Source: Gammaproteobacteria bacterium
GTDB lineage: Bacteria; Pseudomonadota; Gammaproteobacteria; Steroidobacterales; Rariloculaceae
Assembly (NCBI GenBank): GCA_022825505.1
Contig: JAJDWR010000016.1
Location: 62,001-126,000 of the forward strand
Length of the DNA stretch: 64,000 bases
Direction: 5' to 3'
The notes beneath the pieces are model-generated. The model did not search any database and was not told the DNA's origin. It saw only the letters and a list, made by a program, of their open reading frames with translations. How positions within the stretch are numbered: the stretch's first letter is position 1; every line of letters starts with the position of its first letter. Both the position numbers and the translations under genes were made by a program. Below, in pieces: positions 44,555 to 53,065 of the stretch.

Positions 44555-45592
44555 TCAGTTTTCGTAAACGCTCCGGCCCGTGTTCCTATGCGCGCAGTCG
44601 AAGGGCTTGACTTCGGTGCCCGGAATCCATGCGTAGGATCTCTGCCATACGGCGGGTGCGGTCAGGTACATGGGATCTGTGACGATGACCTGGTAAGTCA
44701 TGAGAGTCTCGTCGTCGCTTGGCGTGAATCGCTCGATCATGGTCACGGCATCGCTCATGGGCGTACCCTGCGCATCGAGGTAAGGCCACGACACATGGTC
44801 GATTTCGACCACCAGGGTGTTGCCCTCCCAGCGCCCGACCGAGTGACCGAGACGATCGACGGGCGGGTTCGCCGGCGTCGTCGCCGGATCCATGTAGATC
44901 ACCCGATTGCCGTCCCATTCCTCGATCAGCAGACGGATACGATCACCCTCGTCGATGAACTGAATCGGAAAGGGATTGAGGATCGCGTTGGGCATCCCCG
45001 GTGCTTCGCAGCGCAGTCCCGGATCGTCGACGGCCTGGTCCCACTGGTCCTTCAGAGCCTGTGCCTCTGCCGTGAGTAGGGGCGGCTCGATGCCACCGCC
45101 AAACCCGCGAACGGAGCTCCAGACGCGGAATATCCCTTCCGCGGCTTCTGCCTCCGTCACGGCAGCGCCGGCGGAGACTTCAGGCGGCGCCGCTGACGGT
45201 TCGGTCCAGCGGGGCGGATAGGCGCGGTCGGAAATCGTGAACTCTTTGCCACTCGGTATCTGCATGTGGGATGTCCAGATGGCCTTCACACCCCGGGTCG
45301 CCGGGGCGCCGGCGACCCTGATCTCGTCGCCAATGGCGATGGTGTCCGACGTGACACCACGCCGCTGCACGGTGTTCCAGGCGCCGGCCTCGATCTCCCA
45401 TAGCTCCGTCGGGCCGGCATCGTTGTCCACTTCGATCGTCAGGCCGACGTGAGGGTTGCGCCAGAAGACCTCCGTCACGGTTCCCGTGAGTTCGATCGTC
45501 GTGCCCGTGTCGTAGAATCCGCCGGTCGAATGGTGGGCAAGCCCGGCGAGGGGAAGGAGCGCGGCTGCAATGGGAAGCAGTTTCAGTCTCAT
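44555..45592 (-). CDS. Exported fusion of DUF6152-like and core domains
   Basis: 345 residues from ATG 45592 (MRLKLLPIAAALLPLAGLA is a good signal peptide). The mature protein begins HHSTGGFYD (His20, His21) with the third histidine in RNPH (His48), then TELWEIE. After a linker of about 45 residues comes the core domain between Cys195 and Cys333, with IYMDP, GRWEGNTLVVE and DPMYLTAP. One of four fusions showing that the two modules belong to the same system. It is divergent from the gene at 45817. Confidence 0.75.
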   Translation of the reverse strand: MRLKLLPIAAALLPLAGLAHHSTGGFYDTGTTIELTGTVTEVFWRNPHVGLTIEVDNDAGPTELWEIEAGAWNTVQRRGVTSDTIAIGDEIRVAGAPATRGVKAIWTSHMQIPSGKEFTISDRAYPPRWTEPSAAPPEVSAGAAVTEAEAAEGIFRVWSSVRGFGGGIEPPLLTAEAQALKDQWDQAVDDPGLRCEAPGMPNAILNPFPIQFIDEGDRIRLLIEEWDGNRVIYMDPATTPANPPVDRLGHSVGRWEGNTLVVEIDHVSWPYLDAQGTPMSDAVTMIERFTPSDDETLMTYQVIVTDPMYLTAPAVWQRSYAWIPGTEVKPFDCAHRNTGRSVYEN

Positions 45593-45816
45593 ACCGGTAC
45601 ACCGATGGGTCGATGGATTGCTTCTCCCGATTCTACCCCCAATCAGCCCCGTCGCGAGCGACAAGCGTGCACCGCTTGCTTCTGCCTTGAAGGCGTTCCG
45701 GGCGCGATGCCGGAATCCTGCCACGGGTAACCCGTGCCGCCTTGGCGATCGGGACGTTTGATATGATCGGTTTGATCGGCCGCGTACCGATCTGCATGGG
45801 GAGAATCATTAAGTTC

Positions 45817-46593
45817 ATGGACAAACTCGCCATTCCAGGGAGAATCGTCGTCATCAATGCCGTCGTCTCTCTTGCCCTGGTGCTCACGGTCTGTCTCCCG
45901 GGTGAGCTTTCGGCGCAGGAGGGTGCGGCCGAAATCCCGGACCTGTCCGCGATCTGGCAGCGAATCCGGTTGCCCAGGCCGGAAGAAATTCCGCCGGATG
46001 CGCGGGGCTTCGGCAGAATGGGTTCGCTGGCGCTTAACGCCCGCGGCATCGGCATGCGGGACGCCTTCGACGAGTCCCTGCACCCCATGTACGATTGCGT
46101 GCCGACCACGATTCCCCAATTGCTGGGCGATCCGTACAACTTCTCCATCGAGCAACTGCCGGACCGGGTGATCGTCCGATTCGAGAAGGATGACGTGACC
46201 CGCACGATCTGGCTGGAAGGCCATGGCCACCGGGAGGCGACGGCCAACGACTACTCGATCCAGGGTTACTCCACCGGCCGGTACGAGAACGGTGAGCTTG
46301 TGGTCGAGACCACGAAGTACGCGTTCAATCCATCGGGCCTGGTGGAAAGGTCCCCGATGGTACCTTCCTCCACGTCGAAGCGGACGGTTGAGCGCTATTC
46401 GCGCGATGGCGATGGTCTCGCGGTGGAGGTGCTCGTGGAGGATCCGCTCATGCTGACGGAATCCTTGCTGTTCAGCTACGTATACGAGTCGACCGACGTA
46501 CCGTTGATCGACTGGTTGCCGTGCGACCCCGCCCAGGCACGCGCGCCTCTGAGATACATGCCAGAGGACGCACTGAAGTACGGGATTCGCTGA
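45817..46593 (+). CDS. Exported Cys-bracketed core-domain protein
   Basis: 258 residues from ATG 45817, with an internal hydrophobic signal sequence (about 10-33, cut near LSAQ). Core domain between Cys94 and Cys236 (142 apart): TIWLEGHGHRE, GRYENGELVVETT, KRTVERY and EDPLMLTES. The frame is open earlier, but the upstream residues look non-coding. A DUF6152-like gene follows after 29 bases, so core and DUF6152 are again paired. The 224-bp divergent gap before it shows no convincing promoter to me. Confidence 0.72.
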   Translation: MDKLAIPGRIVVINAVVSLALVLTVCLPGELSAQEGAAEIPDLSAIWQRIRLPRPEEIPPDARGFGRMGSLALNARGIGMRDAFDESLHPMYDCVPTTIPQLLGDPYNFSIEQLPDRVIVRFEKDDVTRTIWLEGHGHREATANDYSIQGYSTGRYENGELVVETTKYAFNPSGLVERSPMVPSSTSKRTVERYSRDGDGLAVEVLVEDPLMLTESLLFSYVYESTDVPLIDWLPCDPAQARAPLRYMPEDALKYGIR

Positions 46594-46622
46594 CCCGAGC
46601 GTCTCCAGGGAGCCAGCACACC

Positions 46623-47021
46623 ATGAAACGCCACTCATCGATCCTGCCGGCGGTCATCGTTGCCGCCACAGGTTTACAATTCTTGACGAAACCGGCCGGC
46701 GCGCACCATTCCTCGGCGCCGTTCTATGACGAGACCAGGACGGTGGAAATCCGCGGTGTCGTGACCCGGTGGACGTTTGTGAACCCCCACCCGTTCCTCT
46801 ACGTGGACGTCACCGGCGAGCAGGGCGAGACGCAGGAGTGGATCATCGAGTTCGCCGGGCCCGTGCGGCTTCAGAGAATGGGCTGGTCTGCCGAGTTCTT
46901 CACGCCGGGTGAGACTATCGTCGCGACCGGGCACCCGCCCAGGGCCGAGGGCGTCTTCGGGATGTTCTCGCCCGAGATCGTCCGGGAAGATGGCACGGTG
47001 ATCCCGGCCTCGCGGTTCTGA
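46623..47021 (+). CDS. Exported DUF6152-like protein
   Basis: 132 residues. Signal peptide ending PAGA, then HHSSAPFYD (His28, His29), the third histidine in VNPH (His56), EWIIEFAG and TPGETIVATGHPPR. ATG 46623 with GGGAG upstream. It is paired with the core gene just before it and convergent with the DUF6152-like gene at 47045. Function unknown. Confidence 0.78.
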   Translation: MKRHSSILPAVIVAATGLQFLTKPAGAHHSSAPFYDETRTVEIRGVVTRWTFVNPHPFLYVDVTGEQGETQEWIIEFAGPVRLQRMGWSAEFFTPGETIVATGHPPRAEGVFGMFSPEIVREDGTVIPASRF

Positions 47022-47044
47022 AACCGCGCCGGGATCGGCAGGTC

Positions 47045-47557
47045 TCAGTCGAAGACCTCGTCGGGGCGAAGACCCCAGGTCAGGCCATCGGAGGGCCTCA
47101 GAAAGTTGAGCAGGCGCACGCGATTGTCCTCCACGTTGCGGCCGGGGTTGCCATTGATCACCACGTAGTCGCCGGGCCGCAGCGTTGCCTGAGTCACCCC
47201 GGTGGCGCCGAGTTGGGTCGCCGATCCCCATTCGACTACATATCGTACGTTGGAACCGTCGTCCTGCTCGACCATTACGTGGACCAGGGTATGGGGATTG
47301 CGCCACAGGAACTGCACGAGGCGGCCTTCGATGGTGACTTCCTGATCCTCAAGATAGACTGCGGCGAACGAGTGATGGCCCCAGGCTCCCGCGCTCATCA
47401 GCAGCGCGGCGGCGACTGCCAGGGAAAGCGCCTGAATCGATATCTTGCGCCACGGACTGCGGCCCGGCCCGGCGGCTGCCAGGGAAGGCGTCTGAAGCGA
47501 ATTCCTGCGCCACGGACCGCGCCCAGGCGCGGCAGTTGTCGGGAATATCATTCTCAT
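47045..47557 (-). CDS. Exported DUF6152-like protein with duplicated N-terminal leader
   Basis: 170 residues. The ATG overlaps the stop of the upstream core gene (ATGA), which fixes the start. The first 60 residues contain two imperfect copies of a 20-residue unit (PGRGPWRRNSL and PGRSPWRKISI starts); only the second copy flows into a good hydrophobic signal core, cut near AWG. The mature part starts HHSFAAVYL (His61, His62) and has RNPH (His89), VVEWGS and RPSDGLTW. Last gene of the minus-strand sub-operon MBL-core-core-DUF6152. Confidence 0.75.
   Translation of the reverse strand: MRMIFPTTAAPGRGPWRRNSLQTPSLAAAGPGRSPWRKISIQALSLAVAAALLMSAGAWGHHSFAAVYLEDQEVTIEGRLVQFLWRNPHTLVHVMVEQDDGSNVRYVVEWGSATQLGATGVTQATLRPGDYVVINGNPGRNVEDNRVRLLNFLRPSDGLTWGLRPDEVFD
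47411..47530 (-). repeat. Tandem 60-bp duplication in the leader of a DUF6152-like gene
   Basis: Two adjacent 60-bp units (47411-47470 and 47471-47530), alike at about 49 of 60 positions by eye. They encode the 20-residue duplication in the signal region and preserve the frame. Confidence 0.8.
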
Positions 47558-48564
47558 TCGGTTGCCTCCTCCATCAGCCGGCGCCCGCGCGGGCCGAGCT
47601 CGGCAAAACCACCGTCGTTGCAGGTCAGGTTCGGCGCGCCTCCCGGCAGCCCCTGCCGCTCGATCCAGCCGCAGCAATAGCGGCCGCACGAGGCCGGCGG
47701 CACGTAGCTGTCCCGGATCGTGTTGCGATACTCCGGATACAGGGTATGGGCATAGCCCATCGCGGCCTCCTTCGGGATGTTGTAGGTGCGGACCATGAAG
47801 TCCTCTTCCGGGTTCTCGCCGGGCAGGTAGTGGGGCACGAGTCCGGAATCCTCGAGATACGGGATCTCGTTCGCCGTATTGCACTGCGTCCGCTCCGGGC
47901 CTTGCCGCCCGTTGGGTTCGTACTGCCAGACCCGGCTCACGACGTGGGGCTCGCTCAGGTAGATCGGGTCCTCCTGGATGACCGTGACGGTCAGCAGGTC
48001 GTCATGGCGGGTGAGGTGCACCGTGAACGTCGTCCTGTCGCTGCCGGGAATTCCGTTGCCGCGCCTGATCCAGGCCGTCTTCACGTGGGTCATGCGCGCG
48101 GTCAGCGTATTGCCTTCCCACTTGCCAGTGGCGAATCCGCCGGACGGATGCCAGGCGTTCTCCGACGGGTGCTCGCGCCCGTCCATCCAGATCGTGATCG
48201 TGTCCCTGAGGTAGTTGCCGGCGACCACCCAGGCGATGACGTTGCCGCTGGTTTCGTCATTGATGCTCCAGATCCGGTAGAGCCTGGGTCGGTAAAGCCC
48301 GACCCAGGGCGCCTGCGAGAGGCACTGCCGCTCGAGGGTCATGGGCATGTTCGAGGTGTAGCTCAGCGCCTTGGCCCTGGCCTCGTCGGTCATCGGCATC
48401 CCGGTGAAATCGCCCAGGTCCGAACCGGGACCGCGCTCGATGTAGTCCTCGTAGAGACGGTCCTCATACGTGCCCGTGAGCTGGACCTGAGCCCGCGCCG
48501 GAATGGCCGCCATCAGCAGCGCGCAACAGGTTGCCAGGGCCGTAGCGAAACTTGTTCGGTTCAC
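47554..48564 (-). CDS. Exported Cys-bracketed core-domain protein
   Basis: 336 residues: signal peptide (1-25, cut near ARAQ), core domain between Cys81 and Cys228 (147 apart) with IWMDGREHP, GKWEGNTL and EDPIYLSEP, then a C-terminal region of about 100 residues with more cysteines (SCGRYCCGW). By eye it is closest to the N-terminal half of the core-MBL fusion at 41457. It is followed by a DUF6152-like gene with an ATGA overlap. Function unknown. Confidence 0.72.
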   Translation of the reverse strand: MNRTSFATALATCCALLMAAIPARAQVQLTGTYEDRLYEDYIERGPGSDLGDFTGMPMTDEARAKALSYTSNMPMTLERQCLSQAPWVGLYRPRLYRIWSINDETSGNVIAWVVAGNYLRDTITIWMDGREHPSENAWHPSGGFATGKWEGNTLTARMTHVKTAWIRRGNGIPGSDRTTFTVHLTRHDDLLTVTVIQEDPIYLSEPHVVSRVWQYEPNGRQGPERTQCNTANEIPYLEDSGLVPHYLPGENPEEDFMVRTYNIPKEAAMGYAHTLYPEYRNTIRDSYVPPASCGRYCCGWIERQGLPGGAPNLTCNDGGFAELGPRGRRLMEEATE

Positions 48565-48585
48565 CAGCGTTGCCTCCTGAGGGTG

Positions 48586-49347
48586 TCAGAACCTCGCGTC
48601 GCAGGGCGTCGGGTCCCACCTGCTGACGTCGTCTTCCTTCCTGAAGTGGATGGCCGTGATCCACGGGAGCTGCAGATAGACCGGATCCTCCACCGTATTG
48701 GTCACGACCAGGTATTGGTCGCCGTTGTCCTGGACATGAACGTCCCAGTACTCGGTGAAGACCGTGCGGTCGCTGTAGGGCACGCCGTTCTTGCGCAGAT
48801 ACCCGGGCCGCAGCCGGGTTGTGACGGACTTCATCGAACCGAATCCGGATGCGCCGGCCATGATCCATTCGGCCGTCGATACGCCCTGCCAGGTGTTTGC
48901 GCCTTCTTCGGGCACGCCGTCGAAGTGAAACAGTCGCGTCTGCATGCCGTAGTCGGACTCGAGCTGCAGCGTGTTGTCGTCCAGCCATTCGATGCGCAGC
49001 CGCGTTGGCCCCCGCATGAGGCCGGGCGCGCCGTAGGCCTTGCAGGCCTCGCCGGCCGCCTCGTCGGCAGCCGGTTCCCAGGCCTCGGCAAGAAGCTGGG
49101 CGTCGAGGTTCATCGGAATGCTGGGGAAGTCGCCGCGCGCCGGGGTGACCATCCTCCAGCGCCAGTCCTCGGAGATGACCGCGACCCACTGGCCGGTCAG
49201 GTCGACGGGGGCGATCGCGCGGGCGGGTCCCGCAGGGCCGGATTCAGTCGGTGGAAACTGTGCGAAAGCGCCGGAAGCGATTATGAGTGCAAACAAGGGA
49301 GGCAACGCGCCAGCGGTTTTCGAGTTGGGTTCCCTTCGCGTCGGCAT
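48586..49347 (-). CDS. Exported Cys-bracketed core-domain protein
   Basis: 253 residues from ATG 49347 (signal peptide LPPLFALIIASGAFAQ); the frame is open further upstream with an arginine-rich stretch. Core domain between Cys102 and Cys249 (147 apart), with VDLTGQW, PGYLRKNGVPYSDR, EDPVYLQLP and WDPTPC. Counterpart of the protein at 43746. It lies 21 bases upstream of the next core gene. Confidence 0.72.
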   Translation of the reverse strand: MPTRREPNSKTAGALPPLFALIIASGAFAQFPPTESGPAGPARAIAPVDLTGQWVAVISEDWRWRMVTPARGDFPSIPMNLDAQLLAEAWEPAADEAAGEACKAYGAPGLMRGPTRLRIEWLDDNTLQLESDYGMQTRLFHFDGVPEEGANTWQGVSTAEWIMAGASGFGSMKSVTTRLRPGYLRKNGVPYSDRTVFTEYWDVHVQDNGDQYLVVTNTVEDPVYLQLPWITAIHFRKEDDVSRWDPTPCDARF

Positions 49348-49442
49348 GGCAGTTCCGGCACGAAGTCCGCCGGCCAGCTGTCGCCATCGCACCTGAATCC
49401 GAGCGCGGCCGGGCCATCCCATGTGCTCGAATCGGCGCATGC

Positions 49443-50453
49443 TCACTCAACCACCGGCGGATTCTTCAGGCCATTGTAAATCGCCTCGACAAACATCTCG
49501 GTCGTCCAGGGGCCCGTGTCGGATCCATACCGCTCGCGATAGCCCTGCGTGGGATTGGCGGCCTGTACCTCCTCAAGGCTCATTCCCTTGTCAATGAGGT
49601 CCCTGATCCGGTCATGGATGATCGTGACCATGTTCTGGTATTCCACCAGCTCGGCGTAGTCGGCAATGTATCCGTTGCCGGGCACGAGCAGCGTCCGCCC
49701 CGGTTTCAGGACCAGGGGCATCGCGGGAATCGTGATCTCCAGCAGGTGGTTGAGCGCCGCCAGTTCGCCCTGGATGCTGCCGCCCCTGGCCGGATCGATC
49801 ACCGGGAACCGGTGCAGGTCCAGGATGTCGCCGGTGGCGATCACGTCGGCGCGGCGGAAATGCACCATGCTGTCGCCATCGGAGTGGGCGCCGGTCTGGC
49901 GCATGACGACGATGCCGTCGTCGTTGATGTACATCGTTCTCACCCTGGACGTGTACGTCTCGTTCGGCCAGTCCTCGTAGGGCAGCACTCCTTCGTCGGC
50001 CATGCGCAGCAGCACGTTCTCGTGCGCAAGAACGTTTGCGTAGGGGGCCGCGCCGAAGGCGGCGCCCGCAACCGGGATGCCCGTGCTCGCCAGCGCATGG
50101 TTGCCGCCGGCGTGGTCGGCATCGGCACTGGTGTTGATGATCAGCCCGATCGGCCTGTCGGTGATCGCCCTCACCGCGGCCAGGACCTCGTCTGCCATCT
50201 CCGCGGAGCCGCTGTCGACGAGAATGGCCGCGTCTTCTCCAACGTGCACGGTGATGTTGCCGCCGGCGCCGAAGATCACGTGGACGTTCGGCCGGATCTG
50301 AATGGTTTCAAGCCCGGATTCGCCCGGTGCCGGTTGGGCGAACGGCACGGCGATCCAGCACGCGGCAAGGGTCGCCACCATCGCGGGGAGGCGGCAATGG
50401 AACCGGCCGGATAGGCGGCTACCGTGGCCCGGCGAGATGATCGATCGTCTCAT
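49443..50453 (-). CDS. Exported metallo-beta-lactamase-fold protein with altered metal motif
   Basis: 336 residues, the first 40 forming a long arginine-containing leader with a hydrophobic core (MVATLAACWIAVPFAQ, so ATG 50381 is an alternative start). The MBL fold is evident from VIFGAGGNITVH and DAAILVDSG. The usual HxHxDH is replaced by SADADH (109-114); later HSDGDS and ATGDILDLHRFP remain. Resembles the C-terminal half of the core-MBL fusion at 41457. First gene of the minus-strand sub-operon, 40 bases below the LysR gene. Confidence 0.78.
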   Translation of the reverse strand: MRRSIISPGHGSRLSGRFHCRLPAMVATLAACWIAVPFAQPAPGESGLETIQIRPNVHVIFGAGGNITVHVGEDAAILVDSGSAEMADEVLAAVRAITDRPIGLIINTSADADHAGGNHALASTGIPVAGAAFGAAPYANVLAHENVLLRMADEGVLPYEDWPNETYTSRVRTMYINDDGIVVMRQTGAHSDGDSMVHFRRADVIATGDILDLHRFPVIDPARGGSIQGELAALNHLLEITIPAMPLVLKPGRTLLVPGNGYIADYAELVEYQNMVTIIHDRIRDLIDKGMSLEEVQAANPTQGYRERYGSDTGPWTTEMFVEAIYNGLKNPPVVE

Positions 50454-50493
50454 TGTCTGTTCCCGTGGCGTTTCCCGTTGCGGCGCAGGAAGA

Positions 50494-51819
50494 CTACTTC
50501 ACCCGCTTCACGATGCGGCGTTCGTGCTCCGGCGCCCGTTCCCCGGTTTGTCTGGTGGTTCGTCCGGTCTTCTCGATATCACGAACCACGCCGATCAATT
50601 GCTCGTAGAACAATTTCGCCGCCGGAGACATCGTCGTATTCGCGCGCATGATGATCTGGACTTTCGGCACCGTCGTTCGGCTGTACTGTTCGATGTCCCC
50701 GGCCGCCAGCGGGACGATTGCGGACAGCTCCGAACGACGTTGAGCATCGTATACGGAAGAGAGGGCGAGACGGTCGCTTTCCAGAAGCACTCCATCCACG
50801 ACCTGGGAACTCCCCGACTCCACCCAGTCGCTCGGCGGCTCGAGACCGCGAGCGTTGAAGTAAGACCTGAACCACTCCGCAATCGGCGTATCCATCGGCG
50901 GCAGAATCCACTTTGCGGCCGCAAGATCCTCCGCTGTCACCGATTTAAGCCGGCCCAGCGGGTGCCCCGCCCGCGCGAGAATCCGAGCCTCGGCATCCAT
51001 GATGGGATGCAGAATCAGGTCCGGGTGGTCCGAAGCCAGGTAGCGGACGCCGATGACGAAATCCAGATCGCCCGAACGCAGCGCCGATTCCATGACGTGA
51101 AGGTCGCCTTCCAGCGTGGCTACCCGGATCCTCGGATGCGATTTGAGGAGTCGGCTTATCGCCCGCGGTGCGATGAGATTGCGCACCGGAGGGAGCGTGG
51201 CAATCGCGAGCCGGCCTCTGACGATACCGTCCGCCATTCCGGCCATCTCGTCAACGGCATGTTGAATCTCGGAAAAGGCCAGTCGTACGTGCGTGTTCAG
51301 GACCCGCGAGAAGCGTGTCGCCTCGAGTGTTCCACCCGTGGAGCGCTCGAACAATGGCAAATTGAGCTGATCCTGGAGTTCGTTCAGCGCCCGGTACACT
51401 GCGTGCGGGGCAATGTCGAGACGGTCGGCCGCGAACCGGATGTCGCGAAAGCGGTGCACGGCGATGAACGCGACCAGTCGATTGTTGCCGATCTCCATCC
51501 GGAAAACCGGTGGGTTTTGCCGTTGCTTCGGGTCGCCAGGCAGATTCCGATACTCGGCGCCGGCGCGCTCGAACTCGCGGTTGGCACTCTTCAGGCGCTT
51601 GACCAGGGCTTCGCCGTAACTCGTCGGTATCATGCCGGCGGTTACACGGTCGAACAACCTGATCCCCAGTTGTTTTTCGATCTGCGAAACGGCCTTGCTG
51701 GTCGCCGAGTGGGAGCGCGCCAGGAGCGCGCTGGCATGCGAAATGCTGCCGGTTTCGGCGACACTCAGAACGGCCCTCAACTGTCGGAGACTCAGGGCAC
51801 TTGCGTCAACGGGGTTCAC
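50494..51819 (-). CDS. LysR-type regulator with two N-terminal DNA-binding domains
   Basis: 441 residues, against about 300 for normal LysR proteins. The first winged helix-turn-helix covers roughly residues 8-90 (LSLRQLRAVLSVAETGSI, HSATSKAVSQIEKQLGIRLFDR); a second lies at about 108-190 (FIAVHRFRDIRFAADRL, YRALNELQDQLNLPLFERS), then one effector domain from about 200 (GRLAIATLPPVR). Both HTHs contain the LysR dimer-helix landmark L-x-LF-(D/E)R. It sits upstream of the minus-strand MBL-core-DUF6152 set and divergent from the core gene at 51940, so it probably controls this locus. The ligand may be an aromatic acid (inference). Confidence 0.88.
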   Translation of the reverse strand: MNPVDASALSLRQLRAVLSVAETGSISHASALLARSHSATSKAVSQIEKQLGIRLFDRVTAGMIPTSYGEALVKRLKSANREFERAGAEYRNLPGDPKQRQNPPVFRMEIGNNRLVAFIAVHRFRDIRFAADRLDIAPHAVYRALNELQDQLNLPLFERSTGGTLEATRFSRVLNTHVRLAFSEIQHAVDEMAGMADGIVRGRLAIATLPPVRNLIAPRAISRLLKSHPRIRVATLEGDLHVMESALRSGDLDFVIGVRYLASDHPDLILHPIMDAEARILARAGHPLGRLKSVTAEDLAAAKWILPPMDTPIAEWFRSYFNARGLEPPSDWVESGSSQVVDGVLLESDRLALSSVYDAQRRSELSAIVPLAAGDIEQYSRTTVPKVQIIMRANTTMSPAAKLFYEQLIGVVRDIEKTGRTTRQTGERAPEHERRIVKRVK

Positions 51820-51939
51820 GTCGCCTCATGATCGCGCTGGCGGGCAATGGCTTTCGTATAATGGCCAGCGTAGAGGCCGGTTACAAATCAGTCAATCCTG
51901 CGGTGCAGCCTCCTGGCACCGACAACTGGGGAAGACAAA

Positions 51940-52998
51940 ATGAAACGACTACCTGCGACTCTGGTTTGCCTGGCGTTGGCCTCGCCTCTGTCCGCGCAAT
52001 GGATTTCCCTGCCTACACCGGGAATCCCGCGCACGGCGGACGGCGCTCCGGACCTGTCCGCGCCCACACCGCGCACTGCGGAAGGCCGACCCGACTTCAC
52101 GGGCTTGTGGCGCACCGGCAGGTCGACCGGCGACCTGAGCGATCGAAGCAAGTTCCAGCCGTGGGTCAATACGCTGATCGAGGAGCGCAGCAGCCGCTAC
52201 TTTGCAGACAGTCCCCGGTTCCACTGCCTGCCCAGCGGACCTGCCGCCATCAACAGCGGCGGCAATTCCTACGGACTACGCAGGATCCTGCAGCACCCAA
52301 CGATGATCGCGGTGCTCTACAACGACGGCACTTACCGGGAGATCTTCATGGACGGGCGGGAACTGGAGGAGGATCCGCTGCGCACCTGGATGGGCTACTC
52401 CGTCGGCCGGTGGGACGGCGACACACTGGTGGTGGAGAGCAACGGTTACAACGACAAGACCTGGCTGAACAGCGGAGGCGTGTCGCACACCGATCAACTG
52501 CGCATGACCGAGCGCTTCCGCCGCCCGAACTTCGGGCGCATGGAGATCGAGGTGACCTACGAGGACTCCGGCGCGTTCAATTCACCCCTGAACGCGACCA
52601 TTCAGATGAACTACGCGGCGGACGATGTGATGCTCGAGACCGTCTGTACGGAGGCCTACCTGGGCGGGGACCGCGAGCACTGGAGCACCGGCGTCACGGG
52701 AAGGGTCACGACATCCGTGGAGGTCGCCCCCGAGATCCTGGCCAGATACGTCGGAACCTACACCGGCACCTACCTGACGAACGACGTCACGATCCGGATC
52801 ACCATGGAAGACGGGCAACTGCTCCTGCAACGGGGCAACGGCAGGCGAGCGCCGCTGGCGGCGCAGTCCGAGTCCTCATTCCTGCCCGACGGCGGCGGTC
52901 TGGGCTATGTCTTTACCGCTGAGGGCGACGGGATGGCCAGCGCCATCTCCGAGGTCCGCGTTTCGGGTGCGTGGACTTACGAACGGGTGCCCGAATAA
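51940..52998 (+). CDS. Exported Cys-bracketed core-domain protein with C-terminal beta domain
   Basis: 352 residues: signal peptide (1-20, SPLSAQ), a TPRTAEGRPDFTGLW motif common in exported proteins of this type, a core domain between Cys96 and Cys236 (140 apart; IFMDGREL, GRWDGDTLVVES, MTERF), then a C-terminal beta domain (VGTYTGTYLTNDVTIRITMEDG) of the kind often appended to beta-lactamase-like proteins. The most canonical core protein in the window. Divergent from the LysR gene (120-bp gap). Confidence 0.75.
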   Translation: MKRLPATLVCLALASPLSAQWISLPTPGIPRTADGAPDLSAPTPRTAEGRPDFTGLWRTGRSTGDLSDRSKFQPWVNTLIEERSSRYFADSPRFHCLPSGPAAINSGGNSYGLRRILQHPTMIAVLYNDGTYREIFMDGRELEEDPLRTWMGYSVGRWDGDTLVVESNGYNDKTWLNSGGVSHTDQLRMTERFRRPNFGRMEIEVTYEDSGAFNSPLNATIQMNYAADDVMLETVCTEAYLGGDREHWSTGVTGRVTTSVEVAPEILARYVGTYTGTYLTNDVTIRITMEDGQLLLQRGNGRRAPLAAQSESSFLPDGGGLGYVFTAEGDGMASAISEVRVSGAWTYERVPE

Positions 52999-53065
52999 CC
53001 GGAAGAGACTGAACCTGAAATTGGCCGGACTCCAGACCGAACGCACGAACGCCTGATGGTGCAGG

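Noticed and set aside
45742-45767. Promoter TTGGCG...TATGAT before the core gene at 45817
   Set aside because: The spacer is only 14 bp, too short for a sigma-70 promoter.
47536-49479. A 647-codon plus-strand open frame opposite three exported-protein genes
   Set aside because: The minus-strand genes have signal peptides, shared motifs and ATGA coupling; the plus-strand product is compositionally antisense.
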